Source: Rhineura floridana
Lineage: Eukaryota; Chordata; Lepidosauria; Squamata; Rhineuridae
Length of the DNA: 64,000 nt
Reading direction: 5' to 3'
NCBI RefSeq assembly: GCF_030035675.1
Contig: NC_084482.1
Location: forward strand, 227,566,943 to 227,630,942
In this document: positions 21,880 to 31,975 of the stretch, piece by piece
Position numbering within the stretch: position 1 is the stretch's first letter
Layout of the letters: each line of letters starts with the position of its first letter
Position numbers and translations under genes: made by a program
The notes under the pieces: generated by a model
Told to the model about the DNA's origin: nothing
The model's database searches: none
Seen by the model: only the letters and a program-made list of their open reading frames with translations

Positions 21880-23008
21880 AGCATTCATTTCAAATTCATT
21901 TCTGGTAGTAGTATGGTATCGTCTGCATATCTTAATTTTTTTATATTTCTCCCTCCAATTTTAACATCTCCTTCATCTTGGACCAATCCTGCTTTCCGTA
22001 TGATATGTTCTGCATATAGATTAAACAAATAGGGTGATAAAATACACCCGTCTCACACCCTTTCCGATGGGAAACCAATTGGTTTCTCCATATTCTGTCC
22101 TTACTGTAGCCTCTTGTGCAGAGTATAGGTTGCGCATCAGGACAATCAGATGCTGTGGCACCCCCATTTCTTTTAAAGCATTCCACAGTTTTTCATGATC
22201 TACACAATCTAAGGCTTTGCTGTAATCTATAAAGCACAGGGTGATTTTCTTCTGATGTCCAATGGTCTGTTCCATTATCCAACTTATGTTTGCGATACGA
22301 CTTGTGGTACCGCTTCCCTTTCTAAATCCAGCTTGGACATCTGGCACTTCTCGCTCCATATATGGTAAGAGTCTTTACATTACTTGCATGGCATATTAAG
22401 GCAATAGTTTCAAAATTACTGCATCCCCTGGAATCCCCTTTCTTTGGAGTTGGGATGTATATTGAACGCTTCCAGTCTGTGGGCCATTGTTTTCTTTTCC
22501 ATATTTGTTGACAAACATTTATCAAAATTTGGACACATTCAGTATCAGTAGCTTGTAGCAACTCTATTGGTATGCCATCTGTTCCTAGTGATTGTTTCTT
22601 CCAAGTATTTTAAGAGCAGCTTTCACCTCACATTCTAAATTTTCTGGTTCTTCATCATATGGTTCCTCCGCGAATGAATCTGTCATCCTTGCATCTCATT
22701 TATAGAGTTCTTCAGTGTACTGCTTCCATCTTCCTTTTATTTTATTTCAGTCACTCAGTGTGTTCCCCTGTTGATTATTCAACATCTCTACTCTTGGTCT
22801 AAATTTTCCTTTAATTTCTTCCTGTACTTCTGCATAAAATATCTCAATTTCCTCTTCTTCTGTGTTTGCCATTGGAGCATAGATTGAGATGATGGTTATG
22901 TTGATAGTTGTTGTTGTTATGTGCCTTCAAGTCAATCACGACTTATGGCAACCCTATGAATCAGTGACCTCCAGAGGCATCTGTCATGAACCACCCTGTT
23001 CAGTTCCT

Positions 23009-23640
23009 TCTCAAAGAGTTGTCCCCCTACGGTCACTTGCCCTCAGTACCCCAAGGGGGGTTCTTTGCTTCCAAGAACAGTCCCAACTCCTTTGGGTCTC
23101 TGCTTCCCAGGCAAAACTCACCCTCCTCCAGGAGTAATGTTACAGTAGTACTGCCACCACCCCTTCTCTTCCTGATTCCTTTCTCTGAGGAAGAGGATCT
23201 CAGAGAGCCCTGTGAGTTCTAAAGGGGTTAACCCTTGTTAATCAACAGTAATCAGTAGCATCCAGAGGTCAGACTAGATTTAGAATCATTAGTTTCAAGT
23301 CAATACACACCATCTATAAAAGAGTAGTTTATTTAAAAGAAAATAGAAGTATATGCAAAAGAGAACAGCAATTGTTTCCTTAAAGCCAATCACCCTCAGC
23401 TGGGCTACATGAGATACATTGGCATAACAAAGGCGAAAGGTTCAATACGGACAAAAGAAAATAAACAAGAGCTTGACTGAACATGCATCTTTCATTTTTA
23501 TGGAGTTTATGTGTCAACAAGGGGGGAGTGATCCATGCCTTTGAAGATAAGGGGGCTAGACAGCATCTGTCTCGTGTTGCAGGTAACAGGGGACTAACAT
23601 ATTTGGAGGGAGGAAGGGGATGCAAGCTGTCCTCTGGGCA
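23009..23640. other. Unassigned, possibly LTR-derived
   Basis: No coding motif was found. About 70 bp at its right end (gtaacaggggactaacatat ... gctgtcctctgggca, 23573-23640) recur at 23932-24000, on the other side of the BovB endonuclease fragment. A ctataaaagagtagtttatt segment could be LTR promoter-like. The family is not identified. Confidence 0.35.
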
Positions 23641-24079
23641 TCTATTTTAATTCACTCACACCAACTATTGTAATGTTGATGCATTCTATTTCTTGCTTGA
23701 AAATTTCTAACTTTCCCTGGTTCATGCTTCTCACATTCTGCATTCCTCTTGTGTGTGTCGCACAACTCCGGACTCTTCTGTTGCATCTGTGCGCATCAGC
23801 CTCTGGGCTTCCTTTTGGCTTTGACCCAGCTGCATCATTAGTCACAGCACTACTCGTACTTGTCCATTCTTCTTCCCCAGTAGCTCGGTGAGTGCCTTCT
23901 GTCCTGGGGGTCTCATCTTCCAGCAGTATCTCATGTTGAAGGTAACAGGGGGCTAACATTTAGGGAGGGAGGGAGGGGATGTGAGCTGTCCTCTGGGCAG
24001 TGGAAAGGGCCATGTTCCTGTCGGACAGGATCCATCCTAGCTTTGTAAATTCCAGCTGTACATAAGCACTGGGCTGTCA

Positions 24080-25745
24080 ACTTTAAATGGAGGAACAGGA
24101 GCTAACCAGCTCCTGGCGCTATTGGATGAAACCGATTATCTAGATCCATTTCAATCGGGTTTCAGGCCTGGTTTCGGCACTGAGATGGCCTTGATCGCCC
24201 TGTTTGATGACCTATGTCGGGAGAGAGACAGAGGGAGTGTAACTCTGTTGATTCTCCTTGATCTCTCAGCACCTTTTGATACCATCGACCATGGTATCCT
24301 TCTGGAGAGGCTTGCGGAGTTGGGAGTTGGAGGCACTGCTTGGCAGTGGTTGCACTCAAACTTAGCGGGCTGTCTCCAGAAGATAGTGCTTGGGGAACAT
24401 TGCTCGACACCGTGGGTTCTCCAATATGGGGTCCCGCAGGGTTCGGTTTTGTCTCCCATGCGTTTCAACGTCTGTATGAAGCCGTTCGGTTCGGTCATCA
24501 GGAGTTTTGGAGTGCGTTGTCATCAGTACACTGATGACACGCAGCTCTACTTCTCCTTTTCATCTTCTTCAGGTGAGGCTGTTGATGTGCTGAACCGTTG
24601 CCTGGCCGCGACAATGGACCGGATGAGAACTAACAAACTGAGACTCAATCCAGATAAGACTGAGATGCTGTTGGTGGATGGTTTCTCCGATCGGATGGTG
24701 GATATATACCCTGTCCTGGATGGGGTTACACTCCCCCTAAAGGATCAGGTTTGTAGTCTGGGAGTCATCTTAGACTCTTCCCTCTCACTTGAGGCCCATG
24801 TAGCCTCGGTGGCATGGAATGCGTTCTACCAACTTTGGTTGGTAGCCCAGCTACGTCCCTATCTGAGTAAGGAGGACCTCTCATCAGTGGTACATGCTCT
24901 GGTAACCTCGCGTTTGGACTACTGCAACGCGCTCTATGTAGAGCTACCTTTGAAGTCAGTTCGGAAGCTACAGCTAGTGCAGAATGCGGCGGCTAGACTG
25001 CTAACAAGAATTAAGCGGTCTGAGCATATAACATCTGTTCTGGCTTGCCTGCACTGGCTTCCAATAAGCTTCCGGGCCAGATTCAAGGTGTTGGTATTAA
25101 CCTATAAAGCCTTATACGGCACGGGACCATGATATCTGTCGGAACGCCTCTCCCGATATGAACCGGCCCGTACACTACGGTCTACTACGAAGGCCCTCCT
25201 CCGGGTCCCGACCCATAGGGAGGCCTGGAGGGTGGTGAGAAGATCTAGAGCCTACTCAGTGGTGGCCCCCGAACTGTGGAATAGTCTCCCCGAGGAGGTA
25301 CGCTTGGCGCCGACATTATCATCCTTTCGGTGCCAAGTTATTTATTTATTTATTTATTTATTATTTATTTATCTTTCATTTCTAGACCGCCCATAGCTAA
25401 TAGTTCTCTGGGCGGTGTACAAAACGAGATTAAAATACGATATAGAATAAAATCAGTAACAGAAAGAACAGATTAAACTAAAACATTAAACATAAAACAT
25501 TGAACATTAAAATGCCTGGGAGTATAGCCAGGAAGTTAAAACCTTCCTCTTCTCTGAGGCATTTTAATTTAAATTAATTTAATTTTGATTTGTTGTGATT
25601 TGATTTTAGACTGTGTTTTTATATATTCCGTTGTATTAGATTCTGTAATTTTATTGTATCTTTTATGTTCACCGCCCAGAGAGCTATTGCTAGTTGGGCG
25701 GTATATAAGTTTAAAAAATAAATAAATAAAATAAATATAAATAAG
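24080..25745 (+). mobile_element. L2 LINE, reverse transcriptase to 3' end
   Basis: An open frame of 336 residues (24122-25132) encodes most of an L2 reverse transcriptase: FQSGFRPGFGTEMALIALFD, LLILLDLSAPFDTIDHGILL, YGVPQGSVLSPM and YTDDTQLYFSFSSSSGEAVD. The usual YADD active site reads YTDD here, so it is probably inactive. The C-terminal part (VQNAAARLLTRIKR, LHWLPISFRARFKVLVLTYK) follows, then an AT-rich 3' end with aaataaataaataaaa. The tail is split by a short repeat at 25335-25535. It lies in the intron just upstream of the zinc-finger exon. Confidence 0.88.
25335..25535 (-). repeat. LINE/SINE tail nested in the L2 3' region
   Basis: A tattt run and tagaccgcccatagctaata ... gggcggtgtacaaaacgaga form an antisense tail inserted into the host L2. 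A short direct repeat (aagtta) may be its target duplication. Confidence 0.5.
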
Positions 25746-25950
25746 GAGAGCAGAGTTTTGTTAAAATTGTCTCTATCTGTGTCTCTTTTCACAACCTGTT
25801 ACCAAGCACCTACTGTACAAGGCCTTGAGCTTTGATAGTTAAACTCTGATACCAACAGAGCTCCCAGAAATATATTTCAAAGTACAAATCATAATATATT
25901 CACAGGATTTCTCCACAATATTTTATCTCCTTTCCTTTTCATTCCATCAG

Positions 25951-28295
25951 GACACATCTGGGGGGTCAAGGCTGAGGATGAACCATATGAAGTATCACTG
26001 GAAAAAGCTGAGGATCAGGTTCAGGAGCAGAAACTGAGGAGTCAAGATGGAGCAAAGGGACAAGAGGAAAGACAGACTCACACAGGGGACAAACCTTATA
26101 ACTGCTTGGAGTGTGGAAAGAGCTTCAGTGACAGTAGCACCCTTACAGTGCATAAAAGAAATCACACAGGGGACAAACCTTATAAATGCTTCGAGTGTGG
26201 AAAGAGCTTCAGTCAGAGTGGCCACCTTACTTTGCATCAAAGAACTCACACAGGGGAGAAACCTTATAAATGCTTGGAGTGTGGAAAGAAGTTTAGTCAG
26301 AGTAGCCACCTTACTTCGCATCAAAGAATTCACACAGGGGACAAACCTTATAAATGCTTGGAGTGTGGAAAAAGCTTCAGTGAGAGATACACCCTTACAG
26401 TGCATCAAAGAATTCACACAGGGGACAAACGTTATAAATGCTTGGAGTGTGGAAAAAGCTTCAGTCAGAGATACACCCTTACAGTACATCAAAGAATTCA
26501 CACAGGGGACAAACCTTATCAATGCTTGGAGTGTGGAAAAAGCTTCAGTGAGAGATACACCCTTACAGTGCATCAAAGAATTCACACAGGGGACAAACCT
26601 TATCAATGCTTCGAGTGTGGAAAGAGCTTCAGTCGGAGCAGCAGCCTTACGGTGCATAAAAGAATTCACACAGGGGACAAACCTTATCAATGCTTCAAGT
26701 GTGGAAAAAGCTTCAGATGGAGTAATGCCCTTAAGGTGCATCAAAGAATTCACACAGGGGACAAACCTTATAAATGCTTGGAGTGTGGAAAGAAGTTTAG
26801 TCAGAGTAGCCTCCTTACTTTGCATCAAAGATCTCACACAGGGGACAAACCTTATCAATGCTTGGAGTGTGGAAAGTGCTTCAGTCGGAGTGACAAACTT
26901 AGTATACATGAAAGAACTCACACAGGGGACAAACCTTATCAATGCTTGGAGTGTGGAAAGTGCTTCAGTCGGAGTGACACCCTTAGTATACATGAAAGAA
27001 TTCACACAGGGGACAAACCTTATCAATGCTTCGAGTGTGCAAAAAGCTTCAGATGGAGTAATCAGCTTAAGGTGCATCAAAGATCTCACACAGGGGACAA
27101 ACCTTACCAATGCTTCGAGTGTGGAAAGAGCTTCAGTGAGCGTAACACCCTTACAGTGCATCACAGAACTCATACAGGGGACAAACCTTATAAATGCTTC
27201 GAGTGTGGAAAGACCTTCAGTTGGAGCAGCAACCTTACAGTGCATCAAAGATCTCACACAGGGGACAAACCTTATAAATGCTTCGAGTGTGGAAAGACCT
27301 TCAGTCGGAGCAGCAGCCTTACGGTGCATCACAGATCTCACACAGGGGACAAACCTTATCAATGCTTTGAGTGTGGAAAGAGCTTCAGTGACAGTACAAC
27401 CCTTACAGTACATCAAAGAAGTCACACAGGGGATAAACCTTATAAATGCTTCGAGTGTGGAAAGAGCTTCAGGAGGAGTAGTGCCCTTACAATACATCAA
27501 AGAACTCACACAGGGGACAAACCTCATAAATGCTTCGAGTGTGGAAAGACCTTCAGTCGGAGTAGCCACCTTACTTCGCATCACAGAACTCACACAGGGG
27601 ACAAACCTTACCAATGCTTTGAGTGTGGAAAGAGCTTCTGTCAGAGTGACCAGCTTACTTTGCATCACAGAACTCACACAGGAGACAAACCTTATCAATG
27701 CTTGGAGTGTGGAAAGAGCTTCAGTCAGAGTGGCACCCTTACATCTCATCAAAGAAATCACAGAGGGGACAAATCATATAAATGCTTGGAATGTGGAAAG
27801 AGCTTCAGTCGGAGTGACAGCCTTACTTCACATCACAAAACTCACACAGGGGAGAAACCTTATACATGCTTGGAGTGTGGGAAAAGCTTCAGGTGGAGTA
27901 GCAACCTTACTTTGCATCACAGAACTCACACAGGGGACAAACCTTATCAATGCTTGGAGTGTGGAAAGAGCTTCAGTCAGAGTGGCACCCTTACATCTCA
28001 TCAAAGAAATCACAGAGGGGACAAATCATATAAATGCTTGGAATGTGGAAAGAGCTTCAGTCGGAGTGACAGCCTTACTTCACATCACAAAACTCACACA
28101 GGGGAGAAACCTTATACATGCTTGGAGTGTGGGAAAAGTTTCAGGTGGAGTAGCAACCTTACTTTGCATCACAGAACTCACACAGGGGACAAACCTTATC
28201 AATGCTTGGAGTGTGGAAAGAGCTTCAGTCGGAGTGGCCACCTTACTTTGCATCACAGAACTCATATAGGGAACAAACCTTATCAATGCTTGTAG
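25951..28295 (+). CDS. KZFP zinc-finger exon, 26 C2H2 fingers
   Basis: The exon starts after the acceptor ...attccatcag (25941-25950) in phase 1. A linker of about 45 residues ([20 protein letters not shown]...) leads into 26 tandem fingers, CX2CX12HX3H, from about 26102 to the TAG at 28293. These should bind DNA in the nucleus, each finger contacting about 3 bp; KZFPs of this type mostly silence transposons. Nearly all linkers are TGDKPY rather than the usual TGEKPY, and [16 protein letters not shown] starts recur, which suggests homogenisation between fingers. Fingers 20-22 are repeated as 23-25. Finger 12 reads CAKSF where the others have CGKSF. All 26 keep both Cys and both His. The upstream exon is most likely one of the KRAB-B-like exons of copy A. 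An in-frame ATG occurs at 26047-26049 in another frame only, so translation must start in an upstream exon. Confidence 0.9.
27699..28202 (+). repeat. 252-bp tandem duplication of three fingers
   Basis: Fingers 20-22 (27699-27950) and 23-25 (27951-28202) are repeated head to tail with a 252-bp period. I see a single difference (agcttcagg against agtttcagg), so the duplication is recent or recently converted. The unit includes the odd RGDKSY linker, which appears only in these two places. Confidence 0.9.
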
Positions 28296-28385
28296 TGTTG
28301 AAAGACCTTTCGTCAGAATGGCTACCTTCAGGCGCATCAAAGTATCTGTACAAGGGACGAGATTTATCAATGCTTTGAAAAGTTT
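28296..28385 (+). pseudogene. Decayed 27th finger beyond the stop
   Basis: In the same frame after the TAG the sequence still reads like a finger: KTFRQNGYLQAHQS, preceded by cysteine remnants with two stops and followed by IYQCFEKF, the start of a 28th. The array therefore once ran further, and its last finger(s) were cut off by stop codons. A SINE begins at 28388. Confidence 0.75.
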
Positions 28386-28387
28386 GT

Positions 28388-28740
28388 TTTTATTTATTTA
28401 TTAGATTTATTAGTGGCCCATCTGGCTGGTTGTCCAGCCACTCACAACTTCTTGTTGTTGTTATGTGCCTTCAAGTCGATTACGACTTATGGCAACCCTA
28501 TGAATCAGCACCCTCGAAGAGCATCTGTCATGAACCACCCTGTTCAGATCTTGGAAGTCCAGGTCTGTGGCTTCCTTTATGGAATCAAGCCATCTCTTGT
28601 TTGGTCCTCCTCTTTTTCTCCTCCCTTCTGTTTTTCCCAGCATTATTATCTTTTCTAGTGAACCATGTCTTCTCATTATGTGTCAAAGGATATAATTATA
28701 GCTTCTAGTGATAGTTCTGGTTGAATTTGTTCTAACACCC
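28388..28740 (-). mobile_element. SINE tail plus BovB 3' end downstream of the ZNF exon
   Basis: A short repeat tail (tttatttattagatttatta ... ggttgtccagcca, 28388-28445) is followed by a BovB 3' end. On the minus strand, 28461-28676 encode LEKIIMLGKTEGRRKRGGPN and KRWLDSIKEATDLDFQDLNR, the BovB ORF2 C-terminus. Both probably sit in the 3' UTR of the zinc-finger gene; a candidate AATAAA lies near 28770. Confidence 0.8.
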
Positions 28741-29029
28741 AATTACTTTTCTTTTTTGCAGTCCATGCATAAATAAAGTAGTTATTTCTTATTTTTAAAG
28801 CTGAAAGTCTGTGTCTGACTAATTTGCAGGGATGGTGCAATCTTTAGCAATGATTCAAATACACAAAGCTCATTCTGACGTTCAAATACCTAATTTCGCT
28901 ACTCTGCAACAGATCCTTTGGCGGCGAAGGGGAGGATCGCTCTGCCCTCAGCTGTCCTGTCCTGGGGGTAGGGTCCTGGGGGCTTTTTAATTGGGCAACA
29001 TTGGGGGTTACTTAAAAGCCACTTTGGAA

Positions 29030-30395
29030 TGATTTATATCCTGAACAGTGAGATACAGCCTTGGTCACTCTGTATGATGACCTCTGTCGGGAGAGAGACG
29101 GGGAATGTGACTCTGTTGATTCTCCTTGATCTCTCAGTGGCTTTCGATACCATCAACCATGGTATCTTTTTGGGAAGACTGGCTGAGTTGGGAGTGGGAG
29201 GGACTGCATGGCGGTGGTTCCGCTCCTACTTGGCGGGTCAGCTCCAGAAGGTGGTGCTTGGGGAACATTGCTCGGCACCCTGGAGTCTCCAGTATGGGGT
29301 TCCGCAGGGGTCAGTTCTGTCCCCCATGCTGTTCAACATCTACATGAAACCGTTGGGTGCAGTCATCCAGAGCTTTGGAGTGTGTTGCCATCAGTATGCT
29401 GATGACACGCAGCTCTATTTCTCCTTTTCATCTTCTTCAGGTGAGGCTGTCATTGTGCTGAACCGGTGCCTGGCTGCGACAATGGACTGGATGAGGGCTA
29501 ATAAACTGAGGCTGAATCCAGACAAGACTGAGATGCTGCTAGTGGGGGGTTCTTCTGACCAGATGGTGGATGTCCAACCTGTCCTGGATGGGGTTGCACT
29601 CCCCCTGAAGGAACAGGTTCATAGTTTGGAGGCTCTCCTAGAACCATCTGTGTCACTTGGGGCCAGGTAGCCTCAGTGGCATGGAGTGCCTTCTACCAAC
29701 TTTGGTTGTGTCCCAGGTATGTCCCTATGTGGACAGGGATATCCTGGCTTCAGTTGTCCATGCTCTGGTAACCTTCAAGGTAGATTACTGCAATGCGCTC
29801 TTCATGGGGCTGCCTTTGAAGACGGTTCGGAAACTGCAGCTTGTGCAAAATGCAGCGGCCAGATTGGTAACAGGGACCAGACAGTTCAAACGTATAAAAC
29901 TGATTCTGGCCCCCTTGCATTGGCTGCTTGTATGTTTCCAAGCTCGATTCAAGGTGCTGGTTTTGACCTATAAAGCCTTACATAGCTTGGGACCACAATA
30001 CCTGATGGAACACCTCTCCTGATACGACCCATCTGTACACTATGTTCAACATCCAAGGCCCTCCTCTGGGTGCCTCCTCCGAGGGAAGCTGGGAGTCTGG
30101 CAACAAGGGAGAGGGCCTTCTCAGTGGTGGTCCCCAAATTATGGAATGATCCCATTGACGAGGTGTGCCTGGCACCAACACTGTTAACTTTTCGGTGCCA
30201 GGTCAAGACTTTCCTCTTCTCCCAGGCATTTTAGCATGTCATTTTAAATTGTTTTAAAATTTCAAATTGTGTTTTAAATTGTTTTTAAATTATGTGTTTT
30301 TAAATTTGTATATTTGTTTTAATGTTTTTAGTTACTGTAAACCGCCCAGAGAGCTTTGGCTATGGGACATTATATAAATATAATAAATAAATAAA
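29030..30395 (+). mobile_element. L2 LINE, reverse transcriptase to 3' end
   Basis: The 5' end is truncated within the reverse transcriptase. The main frame (29029-29670) reads LLILLDLSVAFDTINHGIFL, YGVPQGSVLSPMLFNIYMKP and YADDTQLYFSFSSSSGEA with an intact YADD. The rest continues in another frame (VQNAAARLVTGTRQFKRIKL) to a tail ending aataaataaataaatg. At least two frame breaks occur. It belongs to the same subfamily as 24080-25745. Confidence 0.88.
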
Positions 30396-31344
30396 TGAAT
30401 AATTCCCTTGCTTGCTGTGGAGACTCAGCACTCGCCCACCTTCATCCATCCCTCTCCTTGGCCAGGAAGAACTGCTGCTGCAATGGGCAAAAGAGGAGCC
30501 CTTTGCCTCTGTTGGTGCCCATGGGCCGGAGCTCTGACAGGTCAGGGGGAACCCAGAGGGGGGCAGGATGGATGTTATAGGGGGTCAAGGGGGAGGAGGG
30601 GAATGGGAGGGGTCCTGGCCCTGGGCACTGTGCTGTGGTGGGAAGAGCGTGGAGGGAGTTGCACCCCAGCATCCTACACTTGTCCAGCCTCCTGGTCTCC
30701 CCATGGCCAGCCAGATGCCCCCAGAGGAAGCCCACCAGCGGGCAGAACCGGAGCCAAGAGCTGCCTCTTGTGGGAGCGATTTCCTCGGGTTCACTCTGAG
30801 CTGCGGGAAGAAGGACTTTCTTGTCTGTTCTGAATCTTCTAATACACAAAAATAGGGATCCACCTCATGTGGTCTCAGGCTGCTGGCCCATCTAGCCTCC
30901 TATTGTTTCAGGCAGGACTACCCCCCAGCCCCACTCGGAGATTCCGGGGACTGTCCTGGGACTGTGGCTTGCAAAGCGGATGCTCTGTCACTCAGCAACA
31001 CAGAAAGGCAAAGCTGGATTCAGACTGTCTGGCTGAAAGACCAGGATTTATGTTGCCTGTTGTAAAAATATATAATGTGATTCTGGTCCCAACGCAGGCC
31101 TCCCATTAGATCCATCACACACACACACAGACGGGACCACCAGGCACAGGCGGATTCTGCATGCAGACCTCTCTCTCTTCAGTCATTTCCCCCACAATAT
31201 CTCCATAGTCTGCATTCACTCCCATTTTTTAAAGTTCTCTGCGTCTGCAAGTTCTAGTTAACTTATTATATTAGTCAACAGGTAAAGCTTTAGACAACCC
31301 ACTTGTGTGGGCAAATGAATTTCATTATTTTACCGCCAGACCTC
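30396..31344. other. Unassigned sequence
   Basis: No gene was recognised. The right half (about 30840-31020) resembles worn reptile interspersed repeats (ctgctggcccatctagcctc; aaagcggatgctctgtcact). A (CA)n run lies near 31117-31130. Open frames up to 141 codons on both strands lack any family motif and I do not treat them as genes. Confidence 0.4.
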
Positions 31345-31925
31345 CGTCCTCCCTATTTTCCTCCCTTCCTTCCTCCCTCCCTCTTCCTTCATTTTTTCCA
31401 TCCCTCCTCCCTCCCCCTCCCTCCCTCCCCCTCCCTCCCTATCTTCCTCCCTTCCTCCTCCCTCCCTCCCTCCCTTCCTCCCTCCCTCCCTCCCTTCCGT
31501 CCTCCCTTCCTCCCTCCCTCCCTCCCTTCCGCCCTCCCTATCTCCCTCCCTCCCTCCCTATCTTCCTCCCTCCCTCCCAGTCTTCCTTCCTCCTTCCCTC
31601 CCTCCCTTCTTTCCTTCCTCTTTCCCTCCCTCCCATCCTCCCTCCCTCTCTTCTTCCCTCCCTCCCTTCTTCCTTCATTTTTTCCATACTCCCTCCCCCC
31701 CTTCCATCCTTCCTCCTCCCTCCCCCTCCTTCCCTCCCTTCCTTCCTCCCTTCCTTCCTCCTTCCCTCCCTTCCTTTCTCCTTCCACTCTACCTCCCTCC
31801 CTTCTTTCCTCCCTCCCATCCTCCCTCCCTCCTTTCCTCCCTCTCTTCCTGCCTTCCTCCTTCCCTCCCTCCCTCTCTTCTTCCGTCCCTTCCTTCAATC
31901 CTTCTTTCTCCCTCCCTCCCTTCCA
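31345..31925. repeat. Pyrimidine tract (CCTT/CCCT)n, about 580 bp
   Basis: The + strand is almost purely C and T in 4-bp steps (ccct, cctt), with rare A or G. Long open frames on both strands here are artefacts of the repeat. Such homopurine/homopyrimidine tracts can form triplex DNA and are unstable in length. It lies just before the gag region of the chromovirus. Confidence 0.95.
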
Positions 31926-31975
31926 GGGATTCATGGCTTTTCACCCCGGCATGTCCCTGTTAAGGCAGAGAGTTA

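Larger units (their letters stand above)
21275..23931 (-). mobile_element. BovB (RTE) LINE, interrupted
   Basis: On the minus strand, 23641-23931 carries the start of the apurinic endonuclease (NVRSMNQGKLEIFKQE, ITIVGVSELK). The reverse transcriptase lies at 22021-22561 (WPTDWKRSIYIPTPKKGDS, CFIDYSKALDCVDHEKLW). The 3' region continues to about 21275. A hAT palindrome (21764-21879) sits in the 3' part. Between the two coding parts lie a separate BovB 3' end (22905-23008) and an unassigned block. Several stops and frameshifts make it inactive. BovB is the RTE LINE abundant in squamates and shared with ruminants by horizontal transfer. Confidence 0.85.

Noticed and set aside
25995-27761. 588-codon open frame on the minus strand and a 740-codon frame in another + frame across the finger array
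   Set aside because: Both follow the 84-bp finger period and are open because the repeat unit lacks stops in those frames; they have no family motif.
26102-28295. A satellite or CRISPR-like array, because of the regular 84-bp repeat
   Set aside because: The period codes for C2H2 fingers with all Cys and His kept; there are no spacers or cas genes.
30408-30855. Overlapping open frames of 90-141 codons as novel genes
   Set aside because: They overlap on both strands, with no splice context, no motif and G-rich composition; chance frames are more likely.
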